From: Stenopsyche tienmushanensis
Lineage: Eukaryota > Arthropoda > Insecta > Trichoptera > Stenopsychidae
NCBI GenBank assembly: GCA_008973525.1
Contig: WACJ01000309.1
Location: 62,001-126,000, forward strand
Reading direction: 5' to 3'
DNA: 64,000 nucleotides
The notes below the pieces were generated by a model, which was not told the origin of the DNA, did not search any database, and saw only the letters and a program-made list of their open reading frames with translations. Numbering within the stretch: the stretch's first letter is position 1; every line of letters begins with the position of its first letter. Made by a program: the position numbers and the translations under genes. Below are positions 46,208-58,400 of this stretch, in pieces.

Positions 46208-47135
46208 TTAAGGCGTCTTCTCACTTTAGGCGCCTCAAAAATAAGCTGTTTTCGGGATTTTTTTTCGAGGATTTTCGCTTAAAAATATGAGATAAAATGG
46301 ATCTTATGTAATAAACACATCTTTTAAGTACATGAAAAATTTTTTTTTTTATATTTTTGAATAATTATTATAGTAAAACAGTAGCATCGAAAAACCCGTG
46401 TAGAAATGTTATGCTCGTGGCTTGTTGATGGTATCTCCGAGATGGGTCATTTGAAACAAAAAAATAAAACAGTTTTAGATTCAGTATATCAGTGGCTATA
46501 GCGCATATCATCAGATTTTTGATATTCGCGAAAATAACAAAATGGCGCACGTTTTTCGAAAAAGTAAAAAAAACGCGTTTTTTTTGCAGTTTTTTGTAAA
46601 ATAAAATTACTTAAAATCAAAATTTCAAAAATATGATGATTTGCGCTATAGCCATAACTATGAAAAATATGTCATTCAAATTTCATGACAATCGGCCGGA
46701 TAGTTTCCGAAATTTTATCAACAAGCCACCGAAAAACCTTGTTTTGAGATAAACGCGTTTAAAGTTTTCGTTGCAGAAAAATTGTCCAGACACAGCTGTT
46801 GAAACACTCGTTGTTATTTTGGGTATTTCCTCCGAAGATCTTCATAAATCGGTTTCAAAACCTCGTAAACATCTTCAGCTAGAGCAGAAGGATGTTTAAA
46901 AATTTCTATCTGATTGTTTTTCACCACTTTCTTGCACTTGCACCATGAGTCTGAACAATACGTATGCAGCTGGGTGCTCTCAGGTAGTCATCTAACGGTC
47001 GCCCAAAAATGTAGTTAGACTCGTCCGATCTTTATGAAATTTCGATATAACATTTTGGAAGATATGTACTTTCAAAATTAAAAAAAAAAATAAAAATCGA
47101 TTTTTTTAAATTTGTAAAGTGAGAAGACGCCTTAA
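46208..47135. mobile_element. TTAA-flanked TIR element (Kolobok-like), deletion derivative
   Basis: TTAA at 46208-46211 and 47132-47135 flanks a perfect 17-bp inverted pair, GGCGTCTTCTCACTTTA at 46212-46228 and its complement at 47115-47131. The minus strand (about 47000-46790) encodes a broken THAP-less fragment: WCKCKKVVKNNQIEIFKHPS-like, then ALAEDVYEVLKPIYEDLRRK. The empty site at 29672-29700 confirms the borders. TTAA duplication plus this coding block suggests Kolobok-like. The 59.49-kb copy shares the right end. Confidence 0.8.
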
Positions 47136-47200
47136 TGCTGATATGTACAGTTACTCTGATTTTGAAAATGCCTCCCATACTATTGATAATGTTATTAGAT
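47136..47200 (-). repeat. Repeat family R, left half of a split copy
   Basis: The minus strand reads ACTGTACATATCAGCATTAA up to the TTAA, matching ATGTACATACCGGCATTAA at 29668-29686. Confidence 0.6.
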
Positions 47201-49249
47201 CGCCAGATCTAACTGGTCTTTATCTTTTTCGGCATTTTAAACATTTTTATAGGAATAAAAGGTTGTAAATCCGGGAATTTTCATCTATGAATTCCGAACG
47301 TTCATGTGATATGCCCTTACATTTAAACAATAATAAGCTTTATCGACAAAAATATTATTTGAAGCAATTTTATATGGCATTGTCTGTGATAAAATTAACG
47401 AAACTAACGGCAAATGGCTGCTATTTAATTCAAATGAATATAAATTTACATAGGACACATTTTTTTAAATAAAATTTAAATCAACAGTTAAATAATTGTA
47501 TCATTTAAAAATAAGTTAACATAGAGTATCTTAATTCATGCTAATAAATAACAGTCGGGTTGATCGCGAGCCGCCGCTGTTTTGCAAGTTTCGCGCATAA
47601 ATAAGGGCGGTAATAAGTCGTTTTAAAATTAGCAATTCAAATTCACTTATTTACTTAATTTAAGCAACTATTTTTTGTGTTCTGCGGAGATAAAGCGGCC
47701 ATTCGTTATGCAGTTAGGCAATGATACCCTTAATGAAAATCCAAAATAATTTCAAAGCCAAGTTAATTCGGGCATCGCCACGACGGACGGTCTCAGCCCG
47801 GGCGAGTTATGGGTTAAAAATGAAGGTTGGCCAGAAAGTAATTGCATTACGCTGCATGCGAGTGCTGCAGCTGCAACGTGAATGATAAACAGCATTACTG
47901 AGCATTTCAACATTGTGTGAAAATGCAGATTTTCCGGCCGATTACAACGTGCATAGTTTTAATACATTCTGAGCGCATTCGCATCTACATTTATTCCTGT
48001 AAAGCCTGAGCATTGCGGTTTTACGGTAATTGCTGGTTCTATTTAATATTGTATCGCATTGGGCTTTCCAAAAGGTCCTAAAAGTCAAAGGCTTCATATA
48101 GTCCATTTAAAGCACAAAGGATACAAGGAATTTGAATAAATAATTAATTCGTCGTTTTTGGTCGTGGAAATTGCATTATTGATTAGAATATACAAAAATA
48201 AGGGGATTTTTCAGATGAAATGTTCGATATTATAAAACAGATTTGAAACCATTCAAGAAATATATTTGGTAAAATGAGCGAAAATCATATTGATTAGCTG
48301 TTTAAGTAATTCGTTATACTTTTTTAAAAGCTGTGTTCTTATTCTTAACACATTCCCATCGGGCTATGCATAACATTGTCTTACGTCTGACGTGGGACAT
48401 ATTTGCGAAAACTTATTAATTTTATAAATTATAATTATATAAATTGCTTCAACTTTTTAACTAGTAAATAATTTCTAGAAAAATTTATGCAAAATGTTAA
48501 AGACATCTCACTGTATAGAAATAAGTAAACATAGCAGTAGTTTGTTGCTATTTCTTCACCTTCCGTCGTAAAACTTACCAACCAAAATTCAGCCACATTC
48601 AACGTGAAATTATCAAATTTCAAAGTTTTTTTCAAATAGGCCAAACAAATTAAATAAAGCATAATGTAATTATGAAGCACCAGTTATCAGAAATTGAAAT
48701 ATTCATCGTGTACCCGTGATAGTACCCGAAAGACGCGCATATTAGTAACTCGACGGGAATGTGTTAAGATGACATATCTGTTATCAGATGCATGCAAGAT
48801 ATTTTTTATAGACAGGATTTTCTTATTTTTTATATGACGAGATGTAATTCCCCATGTCTCCTACATATAAGCAATCTAAGATAAGGATTACTTGTAAGAA
48901 ATAAACATTTTAGATATGTAAAGATATATAATTGAGAAGTGAACTTTTACATTTTTTTCCCCAATCAAAGACTCTATTATATAACAAGCATATCATCTTG
49001 AAATTTGATATTCAAATGAGTTGAGATTACATCTTATCTATTAGTAAAGTATTGTAAAGTAATTGATGAATTCGGTACAATCTCCGCCCACAGCTCCTCG
49101 TCATCAATACTGCCAGTCAATCATCTACGTGCCTCATATTTTAGTCCAGAATTTCTATCACTTAAATCTGTCAGACAATATTATATTTATCGTTATTTAT
49201 TAATTTGAAGACCCCCTACAATTAAAAAATCCAATCCTGAGCCAAATTT
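47201..49249. other. No gene recognised; possible single-copy non-coding DNA
   Basis: The part 47540-48060 is less AT-biased and shows no repeat partner in the window. The remainder is AT-rich with short motif-free frames. Its function is unknown. Confidence 0.3.
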
Positions 49250-49900
49250 TCGATCCCGAGATTTCGGGATTGCATTGGACCATCCCGGGAAAATGCAGGA
49301 CTCAGCCTCCAGTTGGAGGTATCGTCATCAGATATTTAAAAGTTGATGACCGCGTGAGCCCCCATTTTCGTATATTCTATCAATGTAACTGAGACACGGA
49401 CTAAAGTCGCAAAAATCCCGATTTCCAGACAAATTATTTATTTCCTGTCGCTGCAGATGAATACTTATATACTATAATACTTTGATGTAATTCATAATTA
49501 TATTACGGAGGAATACAAAAATTTTGAGCCCCGTATCTATTATATTTCATATCGATATTCCCATTATTAGAGTCGATGTGTAGTAAATACATCACCGGTA
49601 GAGAAAGCTTAATATAAAAATTTGAAAAAACATATATATATACTTTAAAATGTATACATATATTAAATAGTAACTGCCCCTAGGCATCGCCTAAGCTCGA
49701 CAATTAGTAGTTACGCCACTGTTTCCAAGCATCCAGATTTCGACAAGAATGTTTCGATTTAGTAGCCTTCAATGTGCTGGTGAGATGTACGATTTCTCTT
49801 AGATAAAAATTTCAATACCGATTTTTTCGGGATTACGTTTACTAATCCCGGGATTCATGAGCACCTAAAACTGTCCCGAATCCCGGGATTAGGACTCCCT
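49250..49900 (-). repeat. Dispersed repeat family C, near-complete copy
   Basis: The inverted counterpart of 7185-7790. It keeps both outer arms: ATCCCGAGATTTCGGGATTG on the left and AATCCCGGGATTCATGAGCA then CCGAATCCCGGGATTA on the right. It has an extra segment (49300-49400, with TGATGACCGCGTGAGCCCCC) absent from the other copy. Confidence 0.7.
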
Positions 49901-50085
49901 ACCTAAAAGCCTCTAATTAATTTATACAGCCACTATCGCTGCATGTAATATCTTTGATGAGTTATATGCAGCTTTTCATGAAATTTTAAATATATAATGA
50001 AAATAAAGTAAAGATTCAAAATATTTTTTCATAGTGTGGTGACAAATTCATTTTATTTACATTAGTATCTATCAATATATTTGGA

Positions 50086-50132
50086 ATGGATCAATTACCA
50101 ATTACTTCAATGGATCAATTACCAATAACAGA
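50086..50132. repeat. Short direct duplication
   Basis: AATGGATCAATTACCAAT occurs twice about 23 bp apart. Confidence 0.6.
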
Positions 50133-50159
50133 ATAATGCATAAGATCATCTCAATGCTA

Positions 50160-50360
50160 TGGTTGGAAATCTGATGTTTATATAAGTAAATCGACAATAT
50201 CGACATTAAATTAAAATCTACAAAGCTGCTTTTTAGTCTACAAGTAGTTTATATTTATTATTGTTAAATAAATGTCGTCTACTAATAATACAAGGTAGCT
50301 AAGGCTTCGGTAGACGTGACTAAACTTGTAACGCGGGAACTTGATTTAATTACTACAAAT
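50160..50360 (+). repeat. Dispersed repeat family R
   Basis: CGACATTAAATTAAAATCTA, CTACAAGTAGTTTATATTTA and GCGGGAACTTGATTTA match the 29.6-kb copy. It is uninterrupted at the TTAA where the 46.2-kb copy is split. Confidence 0.65.
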
Positions 50361-51802
50361 TGAAAAAAAACTGTTATAAATGTCAGCAATAATATTATCG
50401 TAGTAGACTATAGTTTATATTACTTACAATATCAAAGCAACAAAATGAGAAAGAATTAACTTTGTAGGAATAATTAAACAAATAATGTTGCTGCTTCCCG
50501 TATTTTTATAGCATTATCTATAGAAATGTTTCAATGAGCATGTGACATTCCCTGGAATGTTAAAAAGGGGGGGATTTCTATAAAAAATGTTATAAAGACC
50601 TTTTATGATGATTTTTTATAAACGACCTGGAATAAAATGAACATTTTTTTAAATTTCGAGCGTAATTTAAAATTTGTGAATTGGGGGTGTAAAGGGAAGG
50701 TTAATAGTACCCCAATGAGCTCCTTCCACCCTCAACCCTCCCCAGTGAGCTGGCTCGGGTTTATAATCCGATGCTCGCATTCTAGTCAGCTCGTTAGTGG
50801 CGGCCTGTAATTGCCGCTGCTAATTACTGATTTTTATCACTAGATGTTCCTAGTACAGGGCCGGACTCGCCCGTAACATGACGGTCCATAACTTGCACTC
50901 ATATAATCACACTTCTAAAAAAAAAAACTAAAAAAAAAAAATGAAAAACCGCTCCCGGAGACTACTTTGGGACGTCTCGTTTAATTAAACACAGACCACA
51001 ACAGAAGTTAAAATTGCGAAATAAATTGTCCAGTGAATTAATTGGATTTCTGTCTTCGGATTGTTCGTCTCGAATATCAGAAAAAAATGGTTGATTACAA
51101 GAATAAATGCAATCTGCTATCCCTCATGCTGCAGCAAAGTTTCCTATTCCGCGCCCGTCAAGCCCGATACAATCAGCGACGTTCAAAAACAGAAAAGGCA
51201 ATTAAACCCGTGGATATGCTCATGAATGCCAGCCGCGGTGGTGAGGGAGACGATAGTGGGCGTCGAGGGGTTAAATCTCCATTTATGATTGAATCATAAA
51301 ACTACAAAATAAATACTACTGCGAGACTGTGTAATTCTTCAATGTTGATAACATGGAAGGTTAATATAATAGCAATCAATTTAACGACATTTACCGATGG
51401 GCCTTTCGTGTAAAAAATATTATTAAAATATAATTCGATATGTAAGTATACTATTTTCATACGAGAGAGAAGCAGACATATCATAACCATATTAAGTAAC
51501 GATAGCAGCAGAAAAATTAAAAACTCCCAAAGGCTTCGCAGGATCATTTCAAAGTTAATCGGATTCTGATGAATGTTCCAGAATTTCTCCTGAAATAAAT
51601 TCAAAAGACTCGCTTCCTTTTACAAATACGTATGAAGCTTGTATATAAATAAATAAACAAATTAAAGATGTGCTACTGATATATATGAATTTCAATCATA
51701 AATCCAGTTTTTAAAAACGTTCATGTACACTTATAATATTTATGTTTTCATATGAAGTGTCCGAGGATGAGTTTTTTTTGTGAACTTCATTTTATTTTAA
51801 CT
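50361..51802. other. No gene recognised
   Basis: A GC-richer block at 50680-50900 looks single-copy. Frames at 51042-51299 (85 codons, plus) and 51302-51604 (100 codons, minus) have no motif. CGTATGAAGCTTGTATATAA near 51630 is a remnant of repeat B. Confidence 0.3.
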
Positions 51803-52138
51803 GTATCGTGAGCGATCTAACATCTTCACGTAGATTAACTGTTAATCTGAGCAGATTTAATTCGCCAGATTAACAGCGACATCTTCCGTCTCTCTTCAGG
51901 TGCAATGTGTTATTTTAACAGCGCCATCTCTTGTGCCCCTATGGAGACATTGCACCTGCATACCGACGGATCTCTTCTTGTGCGTGCACCGTTGCCGGTT
52001 AGTTAGCCTTGGTTGCGGGAGGTCGTCCTTCCTGCAGCCAGATCTCCCTCTCTTTCGTATGGAATAACTAGTTATTTAGAGAAGAAAGTCTTTCTATTCG
52101 ACGCTCGGCTATTCTCATCCATTCGTCCAGCAAGTTTA
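51803..52138 (+). mobile_element. LTR (family L, copy 4)
   Basis: Starts near CTGTATCGTGAGCGATCT and carries the full set of family boxes: AGCGCCATCTCTTGTGCCCC, CGTGCACCGTTGCCGGTTAG, the GGAATAACTAGTTATTTA box and ATTCGACGCTCGGC. It ends near TTCGTCCAGCAAG. No internal region or partner LTR is nearby, so it looks solo or truncated. Confidence 0.7.
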
Positions 52139-52431
52139 AATAAAAAAAGATTGAGTTTAAATTATTTTTTCAGTTCAAACAGATTTACAGACCGACTAGC
52201 AACATTGATGACGATGAACTGCGGCCGAAAGATGAACGAACTTCATCAACTATTATACAATGTGTTGCAAAAAAAAATCTGGTTGGATTATTATTTTGGT
52301 TTTAAAAAAATTAATCGACTGGTTTTAAAAAAGTTAATCAAGAAAATGTAATATAAATTATTCATTCTTATAAGAAATGTTCATTTTCGCCCTGCAAATT
52401 CGGACATTTCATGTGATAATACTGAGTCATC

Positions 52432-52990
52432 CAGAAAGTAAGATTACAACATTTATGTAAGATCGAAAAATGCTTATATTTAATTAACATTTCTGTAGTT
52501 GGGGTTTTAGCTTTTGTATGCCAGTGTAATAGACCTCCGCTAGCTGTTCTTTTTATATTGTTTTTTGAATTCTGGGATGTAGTGATGTACCTACGTTTCA
52601 TCCCCTGTTACGATATGGTCCAGAAAAGCTTCTCCATCCTGTTTTAAAAAATGTGTCTTTTCTTACTTGTTCTTCAATTTTTGGCATAAGTTTGTCAGAA
52701 ATCACTAATGGTCTTTCACTCCTTGCCTTTTCATGAGTATCCGTATGACTTTCTCTAAACAATCTAACTCAATTCGCGACATGCTGTTGACTTATCACAT
52801 CACTACCATAAACTTCCGTAAGCTTCCGATAGATATTCGTAGCGATATTGTTCTGCAGAGATAAAACAATGATGAACTCGTGGATTTCGCATGGAGCACA
52901 TTGCACCAAGAAGGTGGCGAAAGCGTGCGACGACCTCTCCATTGGAAGAATTTACTGTAACTAGGCAAAATGGCCGACAAACACGCGCTG
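52432..52990 (-). pseudogene. mariner transposase relic (family M3)
   Basis: The left end, CTGAGTCATCCAGAAAGTAA after TA, matches the 16191 copy. The minus strand reads from 52990: IHEIHEFIIVLSLQNNIATN, YRKLTEVYGSDVISQQHV, then SERPLVISDKLMPKIEEQVR, a GWRSF-like segment, and GDET with a stop for W then VHHYIPEFKKQ (near 52610-52560). The first catalytic aspartate is visible but everything after it is deleted up to the terminal repeat. The second terminal repeat is not seen. Confidence 0.8.
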
Positions 52991-53885
52991 TGCACCTAAA
53001 ATGTCTAACGCTTATTAATTAATTTACATCATCAAATGGTCTAGATATTCGCTATATTATTCGTTGATGTAACATAACGCTCGTATGTGCTCCATTTTGA
53101 ATTATTTTTGAAGATTTTTTTTCTAATGCTACATTATGCAAATTAGGCGTGCACTTGATTTAATGCAATTTGGCGGTTATACGCACATGAATTAGCCCAC
53201 AATTATATCATATGAACGGTTCATAAGAGCTTCCAGGTGCATATCAGTCGCCTTCAGCAATGTGGGAGCCGAATGCAAATCCACGGCTAAATAATGCACA
53301 TTCGAGCGGGATATTGTTTTGCACAAAACGTCAGTTGCAACCGATAGTTGTGTGACAGATCGGGCCTCGATACGTGGCCATATTTAAAACGAATATGGCG
53401 TATCGTTGCCGCACAATGCGATATTATCGTCTCTAATAATTAATCAACACTAATAATGCACGATAAACCTAATTATTAGCCATAATTTACATACTCCAAC
53501 ACGGGCCCCACACTTTGGCAATCACATAACGATATGACAGACATCAAATATGAATTTTAATCAACTGCGCCAACGAATGATACTCGCGATAAGTTCATTG
53601 TTCCATAATGTATGTACTGGGACTTTTCATTCCGGTAATATAATGCAAATATCCGCCTATAAATTAGTCCTTACAGTCAAATAACCAAATTGTTCACAAT
53701 TAAAATTGCGTTTAATTAAGCTGCATATGTATAAACAAATCAGAGTAGACAGTAGGAGGCTATTGATTCAAACCCATTGTAAGTTAATGGATCAGGATTA
53801 AGGCTTATTGGCTATTATAATACAATAAAGTTTGATTTTCATATTATATCCAAAATATGTTTATCAATAAAATGACGATCAAAAA
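52991..53885. other. Apparently single-copy non-coding interval
   Basis: No frames and no repeat partners. Homeodomain- and POU-like words are frequent (TAATTA, ATGCAAAT at 53274-53281). Composition differs from the transposon relics. It may be regulatory, but nothing in this window proves it. Confidence 0.3.
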
Positions 53886-53890
53886 TACGA

Positions 53891-54120
53891 GGGGGATTCA
53901 AATATAAACCGGAATTTTGCAGTGTCCCAAAATACCGTAATCATCAATTTTCCAGCAGACTGTTTCTCGACTTTCAGACCTTCACTTTTGAACTTTTGGA
54001 ACTATCAAACACTTGGATCTTAATTAAAGTATCATCACCGACCTATGTCTCAAATCTTCTCAATACTTCACTTGATTTCGCGCTTTCTACAGCATTCTAC
54101 ATGAATAATAATGTCGAATT
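53891..54120 (-). pseudogene. mariner transposase relic (family M4)
   Basis: The left end, GGGGGATTCAAATATAAACC followed by GGAATTTTGC, is the family M4 terminal repeat (compare 27698). The minus strand gives KSSEVLRRFET, then GDDTLIKIQVFDSSKSSKV, the N-terminal 'QVFEW..RF' block. It then joins KSREQSAGKLMITVFWD, the block around the mariner 'K.MLT.FFD' strand. The catalytic region between is deleted. Confidence 0.65.
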
Positions 54121-54199
54121 TCTCTAATTAATTATTAACGGTTCGTTAATTAACCTATAATTTTTAATTTTTACTTCTCTGAAGAGGCCAGAAGAAATA

Positions 54200-54650
54200 G
54201 AAGTATATAAACTCATCCCCCGATTTATGCGGTACTTTTTTGCGCGGTTTCACTTTAACGCGGACGACAAAATATTTTTTTGCTTTGATGCGTTTTGTAA
54301 TGTAAAAATATTGAGGAATTGTTTACCAATGACGTTATAATCGTAGAGGAATTAGTTAGCCTTATTTTAATACCCGAAACAGATCATGTAAATGAAGATG
54401 AATCTTCCGAACTGTCATTATTTACTGCAAAAAAATCAGATGACGCTCTTAACCTAATAAGAAAATTGTGTTCAAAATTGATGTAAACACAGAACGTGCT
54501 CTCAATTTTCAAAGAAACCTTTAAAATACTTGTGCACAATATGAAGAAATATATGAAAACCTTACCAAATAAAAAATATGGATTTTTTAATAAACAAAAA
54601 CAACTACTCGTGAAAGCTCGGATATTTCCATTAATTCTCAAATTGAATTG
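54200..54650 (+). pseudogene. pogo/Tigger-like element relic
   Basis: ACTCATCCCCCGATTTATGC followed by TTGCGCGGTTTCACTTTAAC resembles Tigger-type ends (CCCCCG.TTTACGCGG). Downstream plus-strand frame (54340-54480) gives an acidic stretch PETDHVNEDESSELSL, then SDDALNLIRKLCSKLM and a stop. Tigger transposases end in an acidic region followed by an 'S.A...L......' helix, so this could be a C-terminal remnant. Family placement is tentative. Confidence 0.4.
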
Positions 54651-54689
54651 ACTAGTTCACACATCGGGATATGAGTGTATTACAGTCAA

Positions 54690-54953
54690 TCATAGAACAA
54701 GAGAACACGATATAGAAATAAAATACTATAGAAAATGAGGACCCCACACAAAATTTGTACGTAGTTTGTTAACAACTGTAGCAAACTACTTACAACCAAC
54801 AACAATGTTCTTGTTGTGTGTGTTTTAGTCTTAATTAAACATCGCAGTGTAGCGTTAAGGCGGGGGCAGAGTCCTCGGGCGGCCTCCCGTCCTCCACGTG
54901 CTCGTCGGGTTGGCCGCACTAGCGCACGGGTCCGTTTTTCAATCGGACCGTGA
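54690..54953 (-). mobile_element. Internal leader of LTR element (family L)
   Basis: Directly follows the LTR end on the minus strand: TCACGGTCCGATTG, then AACGGACCCGTGCGCTAGTG and ACGAGCACGTGGAGGAC, shared with 44095-44135. No gag or pol coding is recognisable before the element breaks off. Confidence 0.5.
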
Positions 54954-55299
54954 TGCTGCTGGACGAATGGATGGGAATAGACGGGCGTCGAATAGAAAGA
55001 CTTTCTTCTCTAAATAACTATTTATTCCACACGAGAGAAAGAGAGATCTGGCTGCGGGAAGGATGGCCTCCCGCAGCCAAGGCTAACCGACGGCTCTCCC
55101 GACTCCCACCTCCTGCGCGTCACTACCCAACCGGCAACGGTGCACGCGCAATAAGCAATCGGTCGGTATGCAGTTGCAACGTCTCTGAAGGGCCACAAGA
55201 GATGGCGCTATTAAAATAACATATTGCACATGAAGCGAGATGGAAGATGTCGCTGTTAACAGCGCTACTACGTGGGGATTGTAAATCACCCACGCTACA
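54954..55299 (-). mobile_element. LTR (family L, copy 5, most complete)
   Basis: On the minus strand it begins TGTAGCGTGGGTGATTTAC and ends CAGCAGCA, about 346 bp with TG...CA termini. It contains GCCATCTCTTGTGGCCCTTC, TTGCCGGTTGGGTAGTGACG, TTAGCCTTGGCTGCGGG and the AATAAATAGTTATTTAGAGA box, a likely polyadenylation site. The leader on its 3' side makes it a 5' LTR. The 85-89 codon frames across it are not genes. Confidence 0.75.
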
Positions 55300-57377
55300 C
55301 TCTTCCTCCCTTAAGTTTGACCATCCTCGATCGAACATTAAACGGTCATGGCACCTTCAATATCGAACAAACGAGATGGTGAATATATTATATAGACAAT
55401 ATGGATGTAATCCTTTCCTATGAATGGATATTGTGAAGAAACCCCAGTCCTGCAGTGAACTATTTAAATCGTCATAACTTTTTAATCTAGTCGTGATAGT
55501 ATCGTAATAGCACAAAATAACTGATTTTGTATTTCACAATATTTTTTAATCTAAATAATTTATTATATTATGCAGAAAGAACACTGCAAAGAACAGTTTT
55601 TTAATGTGGTCCTTCCGAATTTTACCCGTTACTTATATAAAAAATGAGATGGTCGCAATAGAAGGGTTGACTGTATTATATTAACCGAAATAATATTCAT
55701 TTGATGCTGATTGACTGGAAGTTGGGGATTCTTAGTTTGGAGTACATAACTCAAGAAAACAAATTTAAATCTGGAAGTCCCAGTCTGATCCTCAATAATG
55801 ATTTAAGATTAAAATGTTTCGCAAAAGACGTGTGCCGAACCGATAAATCCGATATTTTCGAATCGGTTAAATTTCGAAAAATTTATAACAATTATTCCCG
55901 ATTGTATTGAATTAATGCATAATAAATTTATAAAGTCCCACGTAAGATTTTCTCAGCGAAATATGACTTTTATGTAGTGATTTTAATTGCCTTCCATTAA
56001 AGATTGAAGTAAATTATTTGAACAAAAATTTTAAAATAGGATAGTCTAATACTTTTCCCACAATCCAGGATTTGAAGTCGAATCTTTGTTACAGGATTCC
56101 AAGAACTAAACCACTCCGCCAAAGCTCGGTACGTGTACATATTAGCATTTAATTAAGGACAATTCAATATGTGGTCTCCGCTGTCACTATTCGGTATCGA
56201 CTTAATTCCATATTAGTGTTCTGCGAAACGTTCCCGCGGGATCCGGGCATTAATATTTGATTGGTAATTATTCTAGTAATTAGTCGGCCAATTTACGATT
56301 AAATCCGCTGTAGAGCGAAGCCCGAATCGGACGGTCATAAGCGACGACCGCTCCCCATCCGAACCCGCGACCGCTAGGGACGCTCTGCTTGCGAATCTGG
56401 AATGATCACATTCAATTTATAATTAATTGAAATATGGCCTTCTCGTACGTATAATTAAAAGCCGGATCGTATGAAACATCAATGACGTGCACCACAACGC
56501 TAAAATTTCACTGTTCTCCCGGCGCGCTCCAGCCGGGATGGCGCATCTGTGTGTGTTGCGAATTATTTTTTTATTTATTTTTCCAAAGATACGCGATCTC
56601 CGTTTCCTCTCGGGATATATTTTATAGGATTTGTATGCTCCTATGATAATAATATAAATGCGGTTGCTGCGATATCGGGACATTTTATTCGGTCTATGCC
56701 GGTGCTCTGTTTCACTAACGACCAGAATGAGAATAAATTTCATTGAAATTCACTTTATGGTCGTAACCTCGCGATCCTGTCATATATGTCTTTCCTTATC
56801 TGCGCCTAGATGGCGACAGAGACCCTCGTCCTTCCTTACTTGTTGCCAAAATTCATAGATAAATTCCACCTTTTTCAGTCTCGGTACGCAGAAGAACGAC
56901 GCTAAAAATAATTCAATTAACTTTGTGCCGTTGCATGAAATATTTTCAGTCGAGCAAACAAGTTTAAATAAGGCAAATGAGGAGCTTGAATGTCTATACC
57001 GCAGACAAGTGGCCTAACCGTAAATTTGTATGTGCGACATGCATTCAGTGCGGGTGCAGATCCCGACTGTGCTATTAATTAGTATACCTTGATGTGGCTG
57101 CACGACACACCTGTGGGTTCAGCAATCATTTCATTTGTGGCATTAATCGTCGCGATATATTTTCCGGACTTATTTGTATCGAAATTATATTTCAACTTAT
57201 CATCCTGCGGAATCTAACGTCGATTTATCATAAATTTAATCACTTACCTGGGTACTACCCAGGTAAACGATTGATTACTATCATTTCACATGGTGAAATA
57301 TGATACATAATGCAAAATTGCTTCTGTGGTTTTTTTAAGTTTAAGTTTTCCTAGTTGTACAAAAAAATCACAATTAT
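55300..57377. other. No gene recognised; one hAT-like dyad
   Basis: GTGCCGAACCGATAAATCCG ... GAATCGGTT (55832-55867) resembles subterminal words of the hAT-like element at 33.1-34.2 kb. The stretch 56100-57290 looks single-copy with motif-free frames of 65-106 codons. Confidence 0.3.
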
Positions 57378-58095
57378 TAGGTTGTCCCATAAGTTTCTTT
57401 CGCAAATGAAGAAATTCCACGAACATCCGTCCATAATCATCTGACAAAATTGGGCTACATCAATCGTTCAGATGTATGGCTTCATCATGAATTGACTGAC
57501 TTAAATAAACTTCAGTGTACTTCAACATGCGATCTTCTTTTCCAACGACATAATAGCCAACCTTTTTTGAAAAAACATGTCACTGGAGATGAAAGTTGGA
57601 TACTCTATGAGAATATCCAACGTAAACGGTCTCGGACCAAGGGTACAGAAGCTTTAACTGTAGCTTGACCTGGCCTACATCCAAAAAGAGTTTTGCTATA
57701 CATTTGGTGAGATTGGAAGGGAGTAGTTTATCATGAGCTACTTCAGCAAGGTGAAACGATCAATTCAACAAAATATTGTTTCTAACTAGACACTCCAAAG
57801 GACGCAATTGCCAGAAAGCGGCCAGAATTAGCGAACAGACGAGGCGTCATTGAAAAATTCTTTACGTGGTAAAAATTTTAATTCAAAAAATGATTGATAA
57901 AAATGTACCTTGATCAATATTTTGCCAAAAAACCTGGAGAATTTTGGCAAGTAGGCATTAAGAGACTTCCGGAGAAATAGAGAAATGTAATAGAACAGAA
58001 TGGATCATATATTATTCAATAAATTTTGATGTAACACAAATTATTGTTTATTTTTTTCTTAATATGAAAACGAAAGAAACTTATGGGACACCCTA
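57378..58095 (+). pseudogene. mariner element (mellifera-type), decayed
   Basis: TA-bounded inverted ends, TTAGGTTGTCCCATAAGTTT (57377 on) and its complement at 58071-58096 (CGAAAGAAACTTATGGGACA). Plus-strand coding reads VTGDESWILYENIQRKRSRT (first catalytic D in GDESW), then LHPKRVLLYIWWDWKGVVYH, ELLQQGETINSTKYC, then ARKRPELANRRGVIEKFFTW. The HDN box and the rest of the catalytic core are lost, and the N-terminal HTH is missing. Stops occur after TKYCF and in the first frame. It is the best preserved DETW-to-PELANR segment in the window. Confidence 0.85.
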
Positions 58096-58099
58096 ATAT

Positions 58100-58400
58100 A
58101 ATAAGATTTATAATGCATGTTTTTATTAAATTTATTTTCAAAATTTGTTCGAATTGGCCACCTCTGCTTCTCACGACAGCTTTTTCTTATTTCAACTGTA
58201 GTTGCCCGAAGTAGCATTTCCTCTTTCATTTTTGCAAAGACATTTATTAATCCTTCAATTCTTTTATTGTTTATTCTTTTGGCAGCCCTATTCCGTGGCT
58301 CGCACCGCCTCCAGATCTGACACCAATGGATTTCTTTGTCTGGCAACGTGTCCTATTCCGGGGCTCGTACTCTTTTTAGCCATCGCACCACTAGATTTCT
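58100..58400. pseudogene. Scrambled DDE transposase fragments in opposite orientation
   Basis: The plus strand at about 58294-58331 reads PPPDLTPMDFFVW, close to the PDLTPLDFFLWG box of one Tc1/mariner-superfamily transposase group. A second imperfect copy follows at 58360-58408 (APLDFFV then stop). The C-terminal block of the same protein, RIEGLINVFAKMKEEMLLRA then TTVEIRKSCREKQ, is on the minus strand at 58260-58130. Normally both lie on one strand in that order, so the relic has been inverted and partly duplicated. Confidence 0.55.

Noticed and set aside
55083..55338. Overlapping minus-strand frames (68-71 codons)
   Set aside because: They lie within the LTR; GC-rich LTR sequence leaves frames open by chance.
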